A DNA stretch of 64,000 bases, taken from contig JAFMOC010000072.1 of assembly GCA_019802505.1 (NCBI GenBank), positions 1,881,001 to 1,945,000 of the forward strand, in the 5' to 3' direction. Below are positions 10,311 through 21,874 of the stretch, piece after piece. The stretch comes from Corydoras sp. C115 (Eukaryota; Chordata; Actinopteri; Siluriformes; Callichthyidae). The position numbers and the translations under genes were made by a program. Each line of letters starts with the position of its first letter. The first letter of the stretch is position 1. The notes beneath the pieces were generated by a model, which saw nothing but the letters and a program-made list of their open reading frames with translations, made no database searches and was not told where the DNA came from.

Positions 10311-10985
10311 GATCTAATTAAACTATAGATGAGAACAGAACATGGTTAATATGGGGAAACTAGAACCCATGTGGAAACTTTTCCACTTCATGTCATTAAA
10401 CCAGTTCTCTGCCTTTTTTCACATCGGTTGCTAAAGCGTATTAGATGTGCTAATCAAACCACATAAGCTAAGGATTTCATTAAAGGGCATGTAGGGGAAA
10501 AGATTTGTTCATATCTAACATAAACAGAAACTCAAACATATCAAACAATGATAAACAACCCAGCTTCCTTAGAGAGCTGCCCAGAATGGATGCATCTATA
10601 ATTCTCTTTATGGGTTGCTTTAATGGTCTGTGTGCACTACACAGTTTTATGTAAGCTAACACCTGGCTCTTTATGGTCTTCTGCTTCCTGGAATACACAT
10701 CTGCTGTCCGCTGTACAGGCATGGACGTTAAAAGCATCAAAAATCCTGACACATCATCTTTCCACATACAGGCAGGAAGGCATACGGATGTATTATTAGC
10801 AAAGGAAAAGAGAAAAGCAACTAATTCTAAAATAAGACCATCCAGAAAGCTTTCAGCAGGCGTCAGAGTAAAAGAGTCAAAACTAGGTTAGGATTTCACA
10901 GAAAAATGTCGAGTGAAAGACAAAAAGAGGCCTGTTTACAAAGCTGGCTGGATGGGTAGAGCTGTACGACCTGGAGCAGTTGAAT
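10311..10985. other. Unassigned intron sequence
   Basis: No repeat, gene or RNA structure was recognised. Short open frames occur on both strands but none has coding character or splice sites. Confidence 0.5.
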
Positions 10986-12610
10986 CTCATTCGCAGACAT
11001 GCCGAGGTGCTTCAGTGTGATGATAGCTGCAAGCTGTTGAACTTTAAGAATATCCGAACCAAAGCAACTTCAAAGAAGAAACCCAGGCCAAACCTGACAG
11101 AATCCATCGAGATACAGTGAAATACACATCCTCTGCTACACAGGATTAAACCACCAAAAAAACTCTGGAGACTAACTTATTTACTGTAATGATCGTGTTT
11201 AAATAGTGCACTTCTGCTTTAGGTATCAAACAGCTACCAAAAAGGCAGAAATATTTTTTATAAAATTGCAAGTAATTGTTTAAGGACTAAAGAGCATGTG
11301 TGACCAAAGACTTGTAATGGAAAGTTTAACTACAACAGTAACTATGAATGAACAAAAAGAAGAAACAGAAAGAACGAACATATTAATAAAATGAAGAACT
11401 GTTAGAAAAAAAGAAAGATGAAAAACAAACGAAAGAAAGAAAAAATTAAATTAAGAACAAATAAATAAGGAACAAATGGTTAAAAAAAGGAAAAATTGGT
11501 AGAAAATATAAATATAGAAGAACAAAGGAAGGACAAAACAATTGGGAAATAATAATATTAATTTAATTGTAATTGTTGTAATAAAAAGGCAAGTAGTTAC
11601 CGGTACATGAATGAACAAAAGAAAGAAAAAGAAAGAAATAACCAAAGAGTAAAATGATAAACTGGTAAAAATGAAGAAAGATGGAAAAACAAACAAAAGA
11701 AAGAAAATACTAAATTAAGAACAGAACAATAGAAGGATGTTAAACAAAAAGAAAGATTGATAAAAAATGGGAATAAAAATAAAGAATGAAGGAAAGAACA
11801 AAATAATTGGGAAGTGAAAAAATTAGAAGGAAAAAAGACATGAAATAAGATAGAAAGGCAGAAGGAAAGAATGAATAAACAAAAATAAATAATTGAAAAA
11901 ACGTAAGAGAGAAAGAAAAAAGAAGAATCAGTGTGATGATACCTGCTAGCTGTTGAATTCGAAAAATATCAGAATACATACACATCCACTGCTACACAGA
12001 ATTAAATCACAGAGTAAATTACGGAGACTAGTTACTGTTAAATAGTGCAAACTGCTACCAAAAAGTCAATAACAGTTTTAGTAAAAAAGGAAAATAACAA
12101 AATTAGTTGTTTAAGGACTAAAAATCATGTGTGACTAATATTAAAGCTAGTACATAAAATGGGGAGATGAAAGAGCAAAAGAAAATAAAGAAAAATAAAC
12201 TGAATGGTTAATATAAAAAAGGAAAAAAAATAAAATGAACAAAAAAAATATATATTTTATATAAGAACAGAAGAACAAAAGGAACAAATGGACAAAAAAG
12301 AAAGAATAAAGGAAATATCAGTAGAAAGCAGGAATAAAATTAAAGAACAAAGGAAAGAACAAATAAATAAGAGGAATGAATAAATAAGAATTAAGAAAAG
12401 CATGGAATAAGGTAAAAAAAAAGGCCAAATGAAAGAAGGAAAGAAAAACAGATAGAAAGAGAAAAAAAAGGTAAAAAGAAAGAAAGTGCTCGCAATTGAT
12501 TACAAAATAAGTAAAAAAAAAAGAAAGAAACATAATGAAAGAGAGAAAGAAAAAGGTGGACATGGGAACCAAAAAAACAAAGAAAGAAAAAAGTGAAATA
12601 AAGAACAAAT
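10986..12610. repeat. Purine-rich tandem duplication in the intron
   Basis: Two imperfect units: about 11006-11930 and about 11932-12610. Each begins with CAGTGTGATGATA followed by AGCTGTTGAA, continues through CATCC-CTGCTACACAG and TGTTTAAGGACTAAA, and ends in several hundred bases of AG-rich sequence (GAAAGAAAGAA-type). The plus strand is overwhelmingly purine over about 1.2 kb. The long minus-strand frames here (phenylalanine/leucine/serine-rich) are composition artefacts. Confidence 0.8.
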
Positions 12611-12871
12611 GAATAAGAGAGAGAGAGAAAGTTCAAGTTTAAATATCCCGTCATCACATAACAATGTCAAACAACTACTAATCTGTCTGAAATGTAGATC
12701 TGTTCTAGAGTTGAACACAGACCATGGAGTTTTATCAGAGTGTAAATTAAAAAAACTATGCAGTGAAGCCTTATATTCCACAAATTTTTTAAGTGCTCTA
12801 TAAATGCAGCATTTCAAGACAAATGACACATTTTATCATTTGCTCTTAAAAAACAAAATAAAACTCTATGT

Positions 12872-13104
12872 TGATTCATTATCTTCCACTTCATATTCTA
12901 CATGGGAAGGGGGGGGGGGTTCCCATGCCCATCTTAGGCAGATTAGATGATTTTCCATGTTTTTGGTCTGTATGAGGAAACTGGAAACCCGACGGAAATC
13001 CATGAGGACACGGGGAGAAAATGGAAACTCCACCCAGATTAGGATTGGAACCTTGATCGCCAGCACTGAGAGGCAAACCTGTTAACCTCTAAGCCACCGT
13101 GACT
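12872..13104 (-). mobile_element. SINE-A copy, internally deleted
   Basis: Keeps the tail end, CCCATGCCCATC, the GAGGAAAC block and the CACTGAGAGGC head, but lacks about 100 bp between CCCATC and GATGATTTTCCATGTTTTTGG. Old copy. Confidence 0.8.
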
Positions 13105-13140
13105 TTTTATTTTTTAACTAAATGACTTGCACAATATTTA

Positions 13141-13458
13141 TTCATCATCATTATCTTCTGCTTAATCCTCTACAAGCCTTTTCAATGCCCATCCAGGGGA
13201 GAACATACCCAGGACAGGGCACCAATCTATCGCTGGGTACACTCACTTACACAGATACACACACACAAACACATACTATAAGGGACAATTTAGAACATTC
13301 AATTTACCTTGAAACCATGTTTTTGGACTGTGGGAGGAAACCGGAGGAAACCCATGCGGACACAGGGAGAACATGGAAACCCAGATTTGAGAATTTGTGG
13401 ATTGGAACCTGGATTCCCAGCGCTGAGAGGCGAACGTGGCTAAGCTACTGTACCATCT
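13141..13458 (-). mobile_element. SINE-A copy, diverged
   Basis: Tail at the left (TCATCATCATTATCTTCTGC), head at the right (CTAAGCTACTGTACCATC). TTGCACAATAT occurs just outside both ends (about 13128 and 13484), possibly a remnant of a target-site duplication. Only about 36 bp from the preceding copy in the same orientation. Confidence 0.82.
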
Positions 13459-13974
13459 TTAGACTTTATATTCGGAACTGTACTTGCACAATATATATTG
13501 TATGACTTTACAAGTTTTCCCCCTTTTCCACACTGTGTGATAAAGCAAATCCTATTGTGTCCAAATAGATAAAAGAAAAATTATACAGCACTGACATTCT
13601 TGTAATTCTAATGACAATATAATAATCAAATATTTGACAACGCTCTGTCCCAGTCTGTGAAGCCACTCAAGCGAAGCTACACAAAGATGCAAACAAGAAG
13701 AACCAGGGTGTTATAGCATTTAGAATCTCAGAATCACTGCTTTAGCTTCCTGCTGTTTCATTCTTTTTAAATAAGAACGAACTCTAATTACAAACAGTAC
13801 AGAAAGCAAGAGCAGTCACTGAATTGGTAAAGCTGAGCTCGGTAAATCAATGTAAATCAATGCTGTCTGTTTTCGAGGTGTTTAATTTGTCTTACTAATT
13901 AAAACATGTATTAGTACATTGTCCTTCACTGTGTGGCTCAATAATATAAATACATGCTGAATAAGCATTATGTA
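13459..13974. other. Unassigned intron sequence
   Basis: No recognised repeat or gene. The short open frames are unsupported. Confidence 0.5.
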
Positions 13975-14760
13975 AATAGCTTTATAAAGGTAGTTCCGGT
14001 CCTTAAATCTGATTGGCTGAGTCGTTTTTGTCCAGCCAGAGATTATTGACAATAACGCACACATCTGACCACTATACATTCGTAACAATGCGTGATATAC
14101 AATACATTATTTTCCGGATGGTTGTCATAAGCTGCATTATGTAATTTGGCCACTAGATGGCAGCTTTTGATTGTTGGGAACCAGAAACCTGTTAGCGATC
14201 AGCGTTGACTTTAAAAAACAAACTAGATTATGTTGCAAAGGACCAGTGTATGTAAACTACTTTGCTTTTAATAAATGCATTGGCTGAGCTCTTTGTCCAG
14301 CTATGACATTATTGCCAATAACACACAGCTCTGACCGCTCCATATTTGTATCAATACGTGATATACAATACATATTTTTTCCTGATTTTTTAAAATAAAG
14401 TTCTGTAACTTGGCATGGTTTTAGGTTTTTAATCGTTAGAGAACGCAGAAACTTGTTACTTGGAGAATTGCGTTCACTTTAAAACTAGATTGCATCGCGG
14501 AGGATCAGTTTGTTAACGATTTTTGATTTTCATAAACGCATTTATGAATCAAACTTAATTTTTTTTATTATAGTCGGTTTTAACAGTTTTATAAAAGCAA
14601 TAAGACACTCGAGGTTGTGTATTATTGTGAATAAATCATGAGAAAGAACTGTAACTGTACCCAGCTACGTGTCGCGTCTACCTCTACCTCTACCTATGTA
14701 ATTTATTCACAATAATGTAAAGCCCTATTGTGCCTTATTGCTTTAATAAACCAAGCTATA
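13975..14760. mobile_element. MITE-like repeat, internal duplication
   Basis: Two related segments (about 13985-14260 and 14275-14540) share GGCTGAG, TTTGTCCAGC, TATTG-CAATAA, GTGATATACAATACAT and a CGTT(G/C)ACTTTAAAA block. Related sequence occurs at 20730-20935, 38450-38770, 48600-49000 and 49380-49690, often with TTATTCACAATAATG palindromes. Probably a nonautonomous DNA element; the superfamily is not identified. Confidence 0.45.
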
Positions 14761-15350
14761 AAAACAATAATCATTGATATATACATAAAGTTGAATGCTT
14801 GCGTGTGCGCATGTGTGTCCAAATCCACATTAACACGATATTTAACACAATTAATTAATTTTAGCACTCTTAAGTAAGCTTTCGTAACTTGATTAAGTTA
14901 CGTATCAGTGTGTATTGCTATAATAGCTATGTTAAAAATATGTAGTGCATGGTGCGAAAAGTAGTGTGCAAATGCAGTGAGATTTGATAGCGTGCTGTTC
15001 TATTCAGCGTTCAGAGGTGTTGGAAACTCACCTGTATTGAAGATTCACTGCCGAGATAGCAATGAACAAATGAATGAATAGATGAATAAATTAATTGTGC
15101 AAGTCTGCTTAGTATGTTTTCAGTCAGTGGTTCACTTGTGTTTTCTACCGGCAAGATAGCAATAAGCCAGAAATGTACCAAGTTGAAAACCACCATGCCA
15201 ATCGTTGTAGACATATCCACACAGGGTTCTATTTAAATGACGCATGCGCAACGCATAAAAATAGACTGCTGGCAGGGTGCAAGCAATGAGCATTCAGAGG
15301 GTGTAAGATAGGACCCTAAGTCTGCAGAACTCAGAGTTTACCTGCTTATA
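14761..15350. other. Unassigned intron sequence
   Basis: AT-rich with no recognised repeat apart from scattered short motifs. No exon found. Confidence 0.45.
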
Positions 15351-15667
15351 CATTTACATTACATTTAGTCATTTAGCAGATGCTTTTATCCAAAGTGACT
15401 TACAAATGAGAACATTACAAGTCAGAAGTTATGCAGAAAACCAACTAAATTGTAAATTCATCAAACCTGATTGTTATTTGATGCTGCGGCACCCTTCCCC
15501 ATTTATTATTATTTTTTAATTAATTTATTTATAAGAAACAGGTTTTTGTTAAAGAGATGCGTCTTCAGTAGTTTCTTAAAACTGTTTAGTGATTCTGCCT
15601 TACGGACAGAGTTGGGAAGATCGTTCCACCATTTTGCAGTGGTGAATGCCACGGAGTGAGAATTATA
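15351..15667 (-). mobile_element. L2-type LINE 3' end, 5'-truncated
   Basis: Reverse complement of the last part of the L2-type element at 62056-63211: a TTTGGATAAAAGC-TCTGCTAAATG tail, the poly-pyrimidine stretch and the last coding bases (AAGAAACTACTGAAGACGC). Flanked by TGCTTATA at 15343-15350 and 15668-15675, a probable target-site duplication. Confidence 0.8.
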
Positions 15668-15774
15668 TGCTTATAATAGTGACATGGTTTTAACAAACAA
15701 ATAGCATCATAATAAACATGATAAACTTTACCACTTAACATGATTTTGTAGCTCAACAGACAGTGGGTATTGTA

Positions 15775-16262
15775 TTACCGCCCCAAACTGACGTTACTCT
15801 TTTTTTTTTCTTGTCTGTTTCTTTTGAGGTGTTGCCATTTTCCTGGAGGTGTCGTCAGCTCTTTATCCGTGGCTCTGCTAAAGCACCGCGGCTACAATTA
15901 CTGGATGAAACCTGGATTTTTATTGTGCTGGCAGTCCTGCAGGATAACCTCAATGGACTCACATGGTTTTTCCAACTGTTAGAGTTTTCCAATTGTTAAA
16001 TACGGTCACCTGATCATCACACAATCTGTACATGGCTGTCCTACACTGTTGATGCAGTGAAGAAGGATAAGGCCCCCACTGAGCCTTGGTCTCCCCGAGG
16101 TTTCTTCCTTAAAATAACATCATAACAGGGAGTTTTTTTTTTGCCACTGCTTCCCTTTGGCTTGCTCTTTGGGGGTTTAATGCTTATAACACAGTAAAGC
16201 TGCTTTGTGACAATTTAATATTGTAAAGAGCGCTATATAAATAAATTACTTGAACTTGAACT
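15775..16262 (+). mobile_element. CR1/L2-type LINE 3'UTR
   Basis: Noncoding 3' end matching 33690-34005: TCTGTTTCTTTTGAGGTG, a CCCCCACTGAGCCTTGGTC block, GGTTTCTTCCTTAAA, TTGCTCTTTGGGGGT and a GTAAAGCTGCTTTGTGACAA-TATTGTAAAGAGCGCTATATAAATAAA tail with TTGAACTTGAACTT repeats. No coding part retained. Confidence 0.75.
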
Positions 16263-16807
16263 TTTCCACTATAGAAATAATTCTAATATTAATCAAAACA
16301 GGTGTCTTCAAACTTTCGCACAAGGCTATTTGTCTTTACAAATAAAACGAATTGCACTGGGCACAGATCGGTCACTAATACAATTTAACCGGTAAGTAAT
16401 CCGTGTGCTCTCAGACAGACAGAAATGTGGAATGAAGAAAAAAGGAGCTGGAAGGTCCGAGGTTCTTCTTTCATCTTGACGGAGGACAGAATTTACAGTT
16501 TTGCCATGTGATTAAAGTGAAAGATGGAACGTGGGTCTCAGTAACAGTAAAACAGCGGAGGGATTTACAGCTGCATACCAGCTGCTAAGCTTTTAAATGC
16601 TGGTACAAACCTGAGAAAGATTTGAGCAGAGATCACGATAATGAAAGCTCATCTTTCCATCAAGTTATATTAAATACTGAAAAGTATTTTATAGCTACAG
16701 GAACAAACAAGGCTCGGCTATGAGGGGGTTCATGTTTTCCGTGCTAAACTCAACAGGATCAGCACATCTGCTAACAACCTAAAGAAGATATTTCCTCCAC
16801 TGGAGAA
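16263..16807. other. Unassigned intron sequence
   Basis: No recognised repeat, gene or RNA. Possible unique intronic or conserved noncoding sequence. Confidence 0.45.
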
Positions 16808-16893
16808 ATCAGGATTAAGGGTCTAATGGGGATCTGAACCCACAACCTTCAGATTGATAACCCAACAGCCTGACCACTGAGCTACCACACCCT
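16808..16893 (-). mobile_element. tRNA-like SINE head, different family
   Basis: The reverse complement reads GGTGTGGTAGCTCAGTGGTC (A-box-like), then GGTTGTGGGTTCAGATCCC (B-box-like), spaced as in a tRNA. It is a fragment of another tRNA-derived SINE rather than a functional tRNA: the acceptor arms do not pair and no body follows. Confidence 0.6.
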
Positions 16894-16900
16894 CATAATC

Positions 16901-17233
16901 ATTCATTCAGTCATCTTCCTCTTAATCCTCTACAAGGGTCGCGGCGAGTTCCCCCCTACCCATCCAGGGGAGAACATGTGCCCATCCAGGGCACTGGGTA
17001 GGCACACCCAGGAAATGGCACCAATCACTGGGCTCAAACTCACTCACTTACTCGGACACACACAGACTATATGGGGCAATTTAGAGAGGTCAATTTATCT
17101 TGAATCCATGTTTCTAGACTGTGGAAGGAAACCGGAGAACCCGAAGGAGACCAACAAGGACGCATGGAAACTCCACCCAGATTGGGATTTGAACCTGGAT
17201 CCCCATGCTAATCACTAAGCCACTGTGCTGCCC
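16901..17233 (-). mobile_element. SINE-A copy
   Basis: Minus copy with CATTCATTCAGTCATCTTCC tail, CCATCCAGGGGAGAACAT and a GCCACTGTGCTGCCC head. It contains a small local duplication of GCCCATCCAGGG near 16960-16995. Confidence 0.88.
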
Positions 17234-18155
17234 AGAATGTTATCAGGATTATATAAATATGTTTCCAATAACAAAAATAGCCGTTAATGCGGCAAATTTG
17301 CCTAAAAGAAATGAAGGATAAGCAGATCCCAAATCAGCTGGAACGTAAAAATGTAAATGATAGTGTAATCTGTATAATTGTATATTTGGATTTTCTGTTT
17401 TATTTTATGAATTGGAATTTTCATCCTGTATGCCACAGATACCTCTGCTCAGGCAAATTTTTTGGCAAACCGCAAACATCTATCCAGCAGATGATCTGAA
17501 GGTCTTCCTAGAGACGTGACTTTTGGAAGCTTAAGGTAAATTATGTAGCATACATAAAAAATTTGGATTAAAATTCTATTTCAAATTCTGCTTTAAATGA
17601 TACTGCGCATGTGGCGTGAACAAACAGCGTGAATTCTTAATGGATGAAAATATGAAGAGTGAAGACTATAAAGTGTCTTCACTATGAAGTGAAGTAAAGT
17701 GAAGTGAAGTGACTATAAAACTTAAAGCTGCCACCTTTTAGAAATGAAAATAAGGGATGCCCACCACAGCTCCTCTGGGCCATGACCACCATGGGCCCGA
17801 CTCCTATGGTGCGAGATGCCCGCAGCAGTGCTCTGATTTATTTTATGTGCTGTGTTGGAAGCTAAGGGTTGATCAAGAAAGCAATCAGTCCCACTTAAAG
17901 CTTAAAAAGCTTTATTACCAACGAACACGTTGTCTTATAAAATGCAGTTAATTAAATCGTAAATGAAATCTGTTCGTGTGGTGGGTGCAAACAATGAACT
18001 TTAAAATTTAAGTACATAACTAGCTGAGGTAACCTTGAGGGGAGGAGTGGGGTGATAAATTGTTATTGAAATTGTTAATTGTCTTATGACTGAAGGGAAG
18101 TCAGGTCATCCAAACAGTTAAACCACATTAATAATTACATTTATGTAATAATTAC
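17234..18155. other. Unassigned intron sequence
   Basis: No repeat family recognised, apart from a short AAGTGAAGTGAAG run near 17690-17715. No exon found. Confidence 0.45.
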
Positions 18156-18436
18156 CTGGGTGGAGTTTCCATGTTCTCCCCGTGTCTGCGTGGGTTTCCT
18201 CCGGGTTCTCCGGTTTCCTCCCACAGTCCAAAAACATGGATCAAGTCAATTGAATTCTCAAAATTGCCCCATATAGAGTTTGTCTGTGTGAGTGAATGTG
18301 TGCCCAGCGATGGATTGGCGCCCTGTCCTGGGTCTATCTGCCCAGCGCCCGAGACGTTCTCCCCTGGATGGGCATGGGGAACCCCACCGCGACCCTAATA
18401 GAGGATAAAGCGGGAGATAATGAATGAATGAATGAA
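18156..18436 (+). mobile_element. SINE-A copy, 5'-truncated
   Basis: Lacks the tRNA head and starts at CTGGGTGGAGTTTCC, but is bounded by a perfect duplication TAATAATTAC at 18146-18155 and 18437-18446. This is what abortive target-primed reverse transcription would leave, so the truncation happened at insertion. Confidence 0.93.
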
Positions 18437-18453
18437 TAATAATTACTCAACAG

Positions 18454-18756
18454 GGCGGCACGGTGGCTTAGTGGTTTAGCACGTTCGCCTCTCAGCGCTA
18501 GGGATTCCCGGTTCGAATCCCAATCTGGGTGGAGTTTCCATGTTCTTCCCGTGTCCGCGTGGGTTTCCTCCGGGTTCTCCGGTTTCCTCCCACAGTCCAA
18601 AATCATGGATTAAGGTCAATTGAATTCTCCAAAATTGCCCCATATAGAGTGTGTTTGTGTGAGTGTGTCCCCAGTAATAGATTGGCATCCTGTCCTGGGT
18701 GTATCTGCCCAGCACCCAAAACATTCTCCCCTGGATGGATGGATGGATGGATGGAT
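18454..18756 (+). mobile_element. SINE-A copy, 3' end replaced by GGAT repeats
   Basis: The head is intact. After CTCCCCTGGAT the last 60 or so bases and the GAATGAAT tail are missing and a GGAT tetranucleotide run follows. Only 17 bp separate it from the truncated copy at 18156-18436. Confidence 0.92.
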
Positions 18757-19135
18757 TACTAAACACTGTATTCCTCACAACCATAAACATTTTAAAACAA
18801 AACACACAATACATTTTTTTGCTACCCGGCTACCGTCACAGTAGTACTACTTTACAACTAAAGCCTCTGCAATACAGCAGAGCCTTACCTCATTTCCCCC
18901 CCAAAATATGTTTTTGCTAAAAATTTGATACTTTTTTCTTCAAATTGAAACAGTGCAATTATGTTTGTTTTTTTTCAGTTTTGTCAAAGAACTTGCATGC
19001 TTTTTGCCTGACTTCAGTCATGAGAAAAAACAGCCAGCAAGCAAAAGGCTGTGTTGCCATGGCAAAGAGGGCAGTGTGTGTGTGTTCCATCAAAAGACCA
19101 GAGAAGAATAAAGAAGTGAGGGAGCGACGACTCAC
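18757..19135. other. Intron sequence before the srgap3 exon
   Basis: Unique sequence; the last bases on the minus strand read GTGAGTCGTCG, the donor side of the 19136-19198 exon. Nothing else recognised. Confidence 0.5.
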
Positions 19136-19198
19136 CGTGTACAACTCATTCGTCACCTTCACCAGCTCTTCGTGCATCTGAATGCCAATTTCTTTACT
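19136..19198 (-). CDS. srgap3: srgap3 coding exon (F-BAR domain, second exon in the window)
   Basis: A 63-base exon of 21 codons, phase 0 at both ends, encoding SKEIGIQMHEELVKV followed by TNELYT. It forms part of a long F-BAR helix and continues directly into VMKTYHMYH of the 4316-4501 exon, the srGAP3 order. The acceptor is TTTTTTCCAG, with its AG at 19200-19199 on the minus strand. The donor is ACG/GTGAGT with GT at 19135-19134. By memory of the human protein it covers roughly residues 142-162. Short length makes it easy for gene finders to miss; the assignment rests on the exact phase and sequence continuity with its neighbours. Confidence 0.9.
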
Positions 19199-19361
19199 CT
19201 GGAAAAAAGAATCAGACAGAGAGGGTTACACATCTCACCCTCGACACTCAACAGGTTATACACACCAACCATTCAGATTACTCTTTATAGATCTGAAATC
19301 AATGCAAAGCCTCATATTGTAATGCAATATGAGGTCATTGAAATATTGTGATATATTATTT

Positions 19362-19442
19362 ATTCATTCATTTATTCAATATCTTCCGCTTTGTCCTATA
19401 TTAGGGTTGCGGGGGGGTTCCCCATGCCCATCCAGGGGAGAA
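19362..19442 (-). mobile_element. SINE-A 3' fragment at a duplication breakpoint
   Basis: Only the tail end is present (TATTCATTCA through CCATCCAGGGGAGAACG). It stops abruptly at 19442, where the duplicated block begins. Confidence 0.85.
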
Positions 19443-20013
19443 CGCTAAATAAGAGTCAGGTGATAATAGCCCAGAGGAGACGATAGTGGGGTAGTGGGTA
19501 TCCCTTATTTTTATTTTTGAAAGGTGGCAACCCTAGATGTAACAGGCCATTTATTGTTCCAAACCATTCATTATGGGGTGCATAGTTCAATACAAGCAGT
19601 CACACGGAGAACACAACGGTACATACATCTTATAGGAACGTGCGAAGACCAAGAAACGCATGGAAGAACTAAAATTAAGAGGCGAGTTGAGTTGTACCTT
19701 AGCTGTACACACTGCTCATCATGCCATGATAAGTGTAGCTAAGTTTAGAGGCGGAGTTAGGACGGCGAGTGTAACCGATCTGCCCGCTTCATTCAAAACA
19801 ACTGTGTGGGAGGATTTTGGATGTCTGTGAATCACAGCAGCACTGGAGCAGCGTGGGTTGATCAAACAAGGCCGGATTGTAAGCATTGTGTAGCAGTTGT
19901 TGAGGTATGTTTGTGGAAACATTTTGAAAGTGCTAACTGCAGAATCATCCACATTTATCAATAACCAAAATTAATAAAAACCCTGCAACCCAATTATTAA
20001 TCTCCACTACTTT
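19443..20013. repeat. Duplicated block, copy 1
   Basis: Nearly identical to 26302-27246 once the SINE at 26797-27148 is removed: GCTAAATA-GAGTCAGG, GATAATAGCCCAGAGGAGACG, AGGCCATTTATTGTTCC, CATACATCTTATAGGAACG, GGAGGATTTTGGATGTCTG, CATCCACATTTATCAATAAC. The content looks like decayed hAT-like transposon sequence. Both copies are followed by the same minus SINE-A. Confidence 0.88.
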
Positions 20014-20354
20014 CATTCATTATCTTACGCTTTATCCTATATTAGGGTCGCGGGGGGGTTCCCCATGCCCATCCAGGGGAGAACGTTTCGGGCGCTGGGC
20101 AGATACACCCAGGACAGGGCGCCAATCCATCGCTGGGCACACACTCACTCACACAGACACACTCTATATGGGGGAATTTGGAGAACTCAATTGACTTGAT
20201 CCATGGTTTTGGACTGTGGGAGGAAACCAGAGAACCCGGAGGAAACCCACACGGACACGAGGAGAACATGGAAACTCCACCCAGATGGGGATTCAAACCG
20301 GGAATCCCCAGTGCTGAGAGGCGAACGTGCTAACCACTAAGCCACCGCGCCGCC
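20014..20354 (-). mobile_element. SINE-A copy shared by the duplicated block
   Basis: Full-length minus copy at the same position, after TCTCCACTACTTT, as the one at 27247-27586. Here the right flank lacks the expected target-site duplication and reads GGGGCACTTTTAAAAG, so the duplication ends at this SINE's edge. Confidence 0.92.
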
Positions 20355-20404
20355 TGGGGCACTTTTAAAAGTGTTTTTAAAAGTTGTTGAGTCTCATTAC
20401 ATTA

Positions 20405-20450
20405 TCTTCCAATTAATCTTCTACTAGGGGCCATCCAGGGAAGAACTTTG
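20405..20450 (-). mobile_element. SINE-A tail fragment
   Basis: ATTATCTTCCAATTAATCTTC through GGCCATCCAGGGAAGAAC: a short, diverged 3' piece of SINE-A. Confidence 0.55.
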
Positions 20451-20729
20451 GGGGAATATTATGTGCCTGAATACAGAAAACTGGATATATTATCTGCACA
20501 GCTCTCATTAGAGCTACTAGTGGAGAGCCGTATTTGATGACTTGCTGCCTGTTGAAACCTACAGCTGTGGAATAATTCACACAACGATATGGTAGGAGAA
20601 TATTCCATAATCCATAATCCTTACTGTATGGCAAGAATAAGTGTCCTGTAAAGTTGTAAAGAGGGGTAGGTACCGAATGATGACCAGAGACATGATTTCA
20701 CCCCAATAGGAATGGGCTTTACTACACAT

Positions 20730-20935
20730 TATAAAATGGGTGGTTCTGGTCCTTGAATCTGATTAGCTAAGCCGTGTTTTATGCACAATAATGCACAAGT
20801 GCTTTATTGCTTTTATATGACTGTTACAAACACTCTCTCCCTATCGCTCTATAAGCTGATGATATAGTTTATAAAGCTAATGATATAGTTTTTATCGCAT
20901 CTATAAGCTTATATATATATACTTATAAGCATTCG
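20730..20935 (+). mobile_element. MITE-like repeat (family of 13975-14760)
   Basis: GGTTCTGGTCCTTGAATCTG, AAGCCGTGTTTTATGCACAATAATG and TATTGCTTTTATA match the 13975-14760 repeat. Noncoding; AT repeats follow. Confidence 0.45.
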
Positions 20936-20941
20936 GTGTGG

Positions 20942-21250
20942 GGCGGCACGGTGGCTTAGTGGTTAGCATGTTCGCCTCTCAGCTCTAGGGATTCCCGGTT
21001 TGAATCCCAATCTTGGTGGAGTTTCCATGATCTCCCCGTGTCTGCATGGGTTTCCTCCAGGTTCTCCAGTTTCCTCCCACAGTCCAAAAACATGGATCAA
21101 GGTTAAATGAATTGTCCAAATTGCCCCATATAGACTGCGTCTGTGTGAGTGTGTGTCCAGCGATAGATTGGCACCCTGTCCTGGTTGTATCTGCCTCGAG
21201 CTCGAAATTGTTCTCCCCTGGATGGGCATGGGGAACCCCCCTTGACCCCT
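20942..21250 (+). mobile_element. SINE-A copy, 3'-truncated
   Basis: Complete head and body ending at GGGGAACCCCCC; the last about 35 bp and the tail are lost. Confidence 0.88.
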
Positions 21251-21633
21251 TGACACAATTGTTGTTGTATATAATTCTTGCACAATGACTTTAAAGAGCA
21301 AACATGAACCACAATCTTTAACACTAATATCATTCATTTACAAGTTAACTTATGGTTTAATGGACTTTAGTACAATATTGCTTCACCTTAGGCATTATAA
21401 TCATTATAACATTTTGCTGTGCGATAATTATACCCAATGGCAATTAATTAAAAACAGATGACCATCTGCTACGAAGCCACTGGTAAATTATCAGGGAAGA
21501 TAGAATGTGTGGGCATTCAGTTTTAATGTATGGAGCTGAAAAACACAGGGCTGGGTGATACGTCAGAAATGCTATATCGCAATACAGCCAAAGTGACAAT
21601 TCATATTAAAATACTATAAAATAACTATACGGG
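21251..21633. other. Unassigned intron sequence
   Basis: Nothing recognised. AT-rich. Confidence 0.4.
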
Positions 21634-21727
21634 GCGGCAAGTGGTGTAGTGGTTAGAATCCCGGGTTTTCTTGAGTTCTATGGTTTCTTCCCACATTCCA
21701 AAAACCTGGATTCAAGGTAAATTGGCT
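21634..21727 (+). mobile_element. SINE-A fragment, internally deleted
   Basis: GGCGGCAAGTGG-GTAGTGGTTAGAATCCCGG joins the head directly to TTCTTCCCACATTCCAAAAAC, so the B box region is lost. Confidence 0.65.
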
Positions 21728-21874
21728 AGATTAAATTGCCACATTCTATATCGAACATCAACATTCTTTCTTTGTTTTTAACCAGAATCATCAATTTACA
21801 CACGACCCCTTATCTTTGTAGAAACCTGCTGCAGTTGTGCAAAAAGATATTTAAATAAAATATAATACTATATA

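Larger units (their letters stand above)
4502..19135 (-). other. srgap3: srgap3 intron between the second and third exons in the window
   Basis: Bounded by the GTGAGT donor of the 19136-19198 exon and the CCCTTTAG acceptor of the 4316-4501 exon. It is 14.6 kb and holds the Tc1-like element, at least nine SINE-A copies, two LINE 3' ends and a purine-rich tandem duplication. Confidence 0.85.

Noticed and set aside
11451..12829. Several overlapping minus-strand frames rich in Phe, Leu and Ser that look like membrane proteins
   Set aside because: The complement of a polypurine tract gives such residues in every frame; no start context, splice sites or conserved motif was seen.
16808..16893. A possible tRNA gene on the minus strand
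   Set aside because: A- and B-box-like sequences are present but the arms do not pair into a cloverleaf and no terminator follows; it fits a SINE head.
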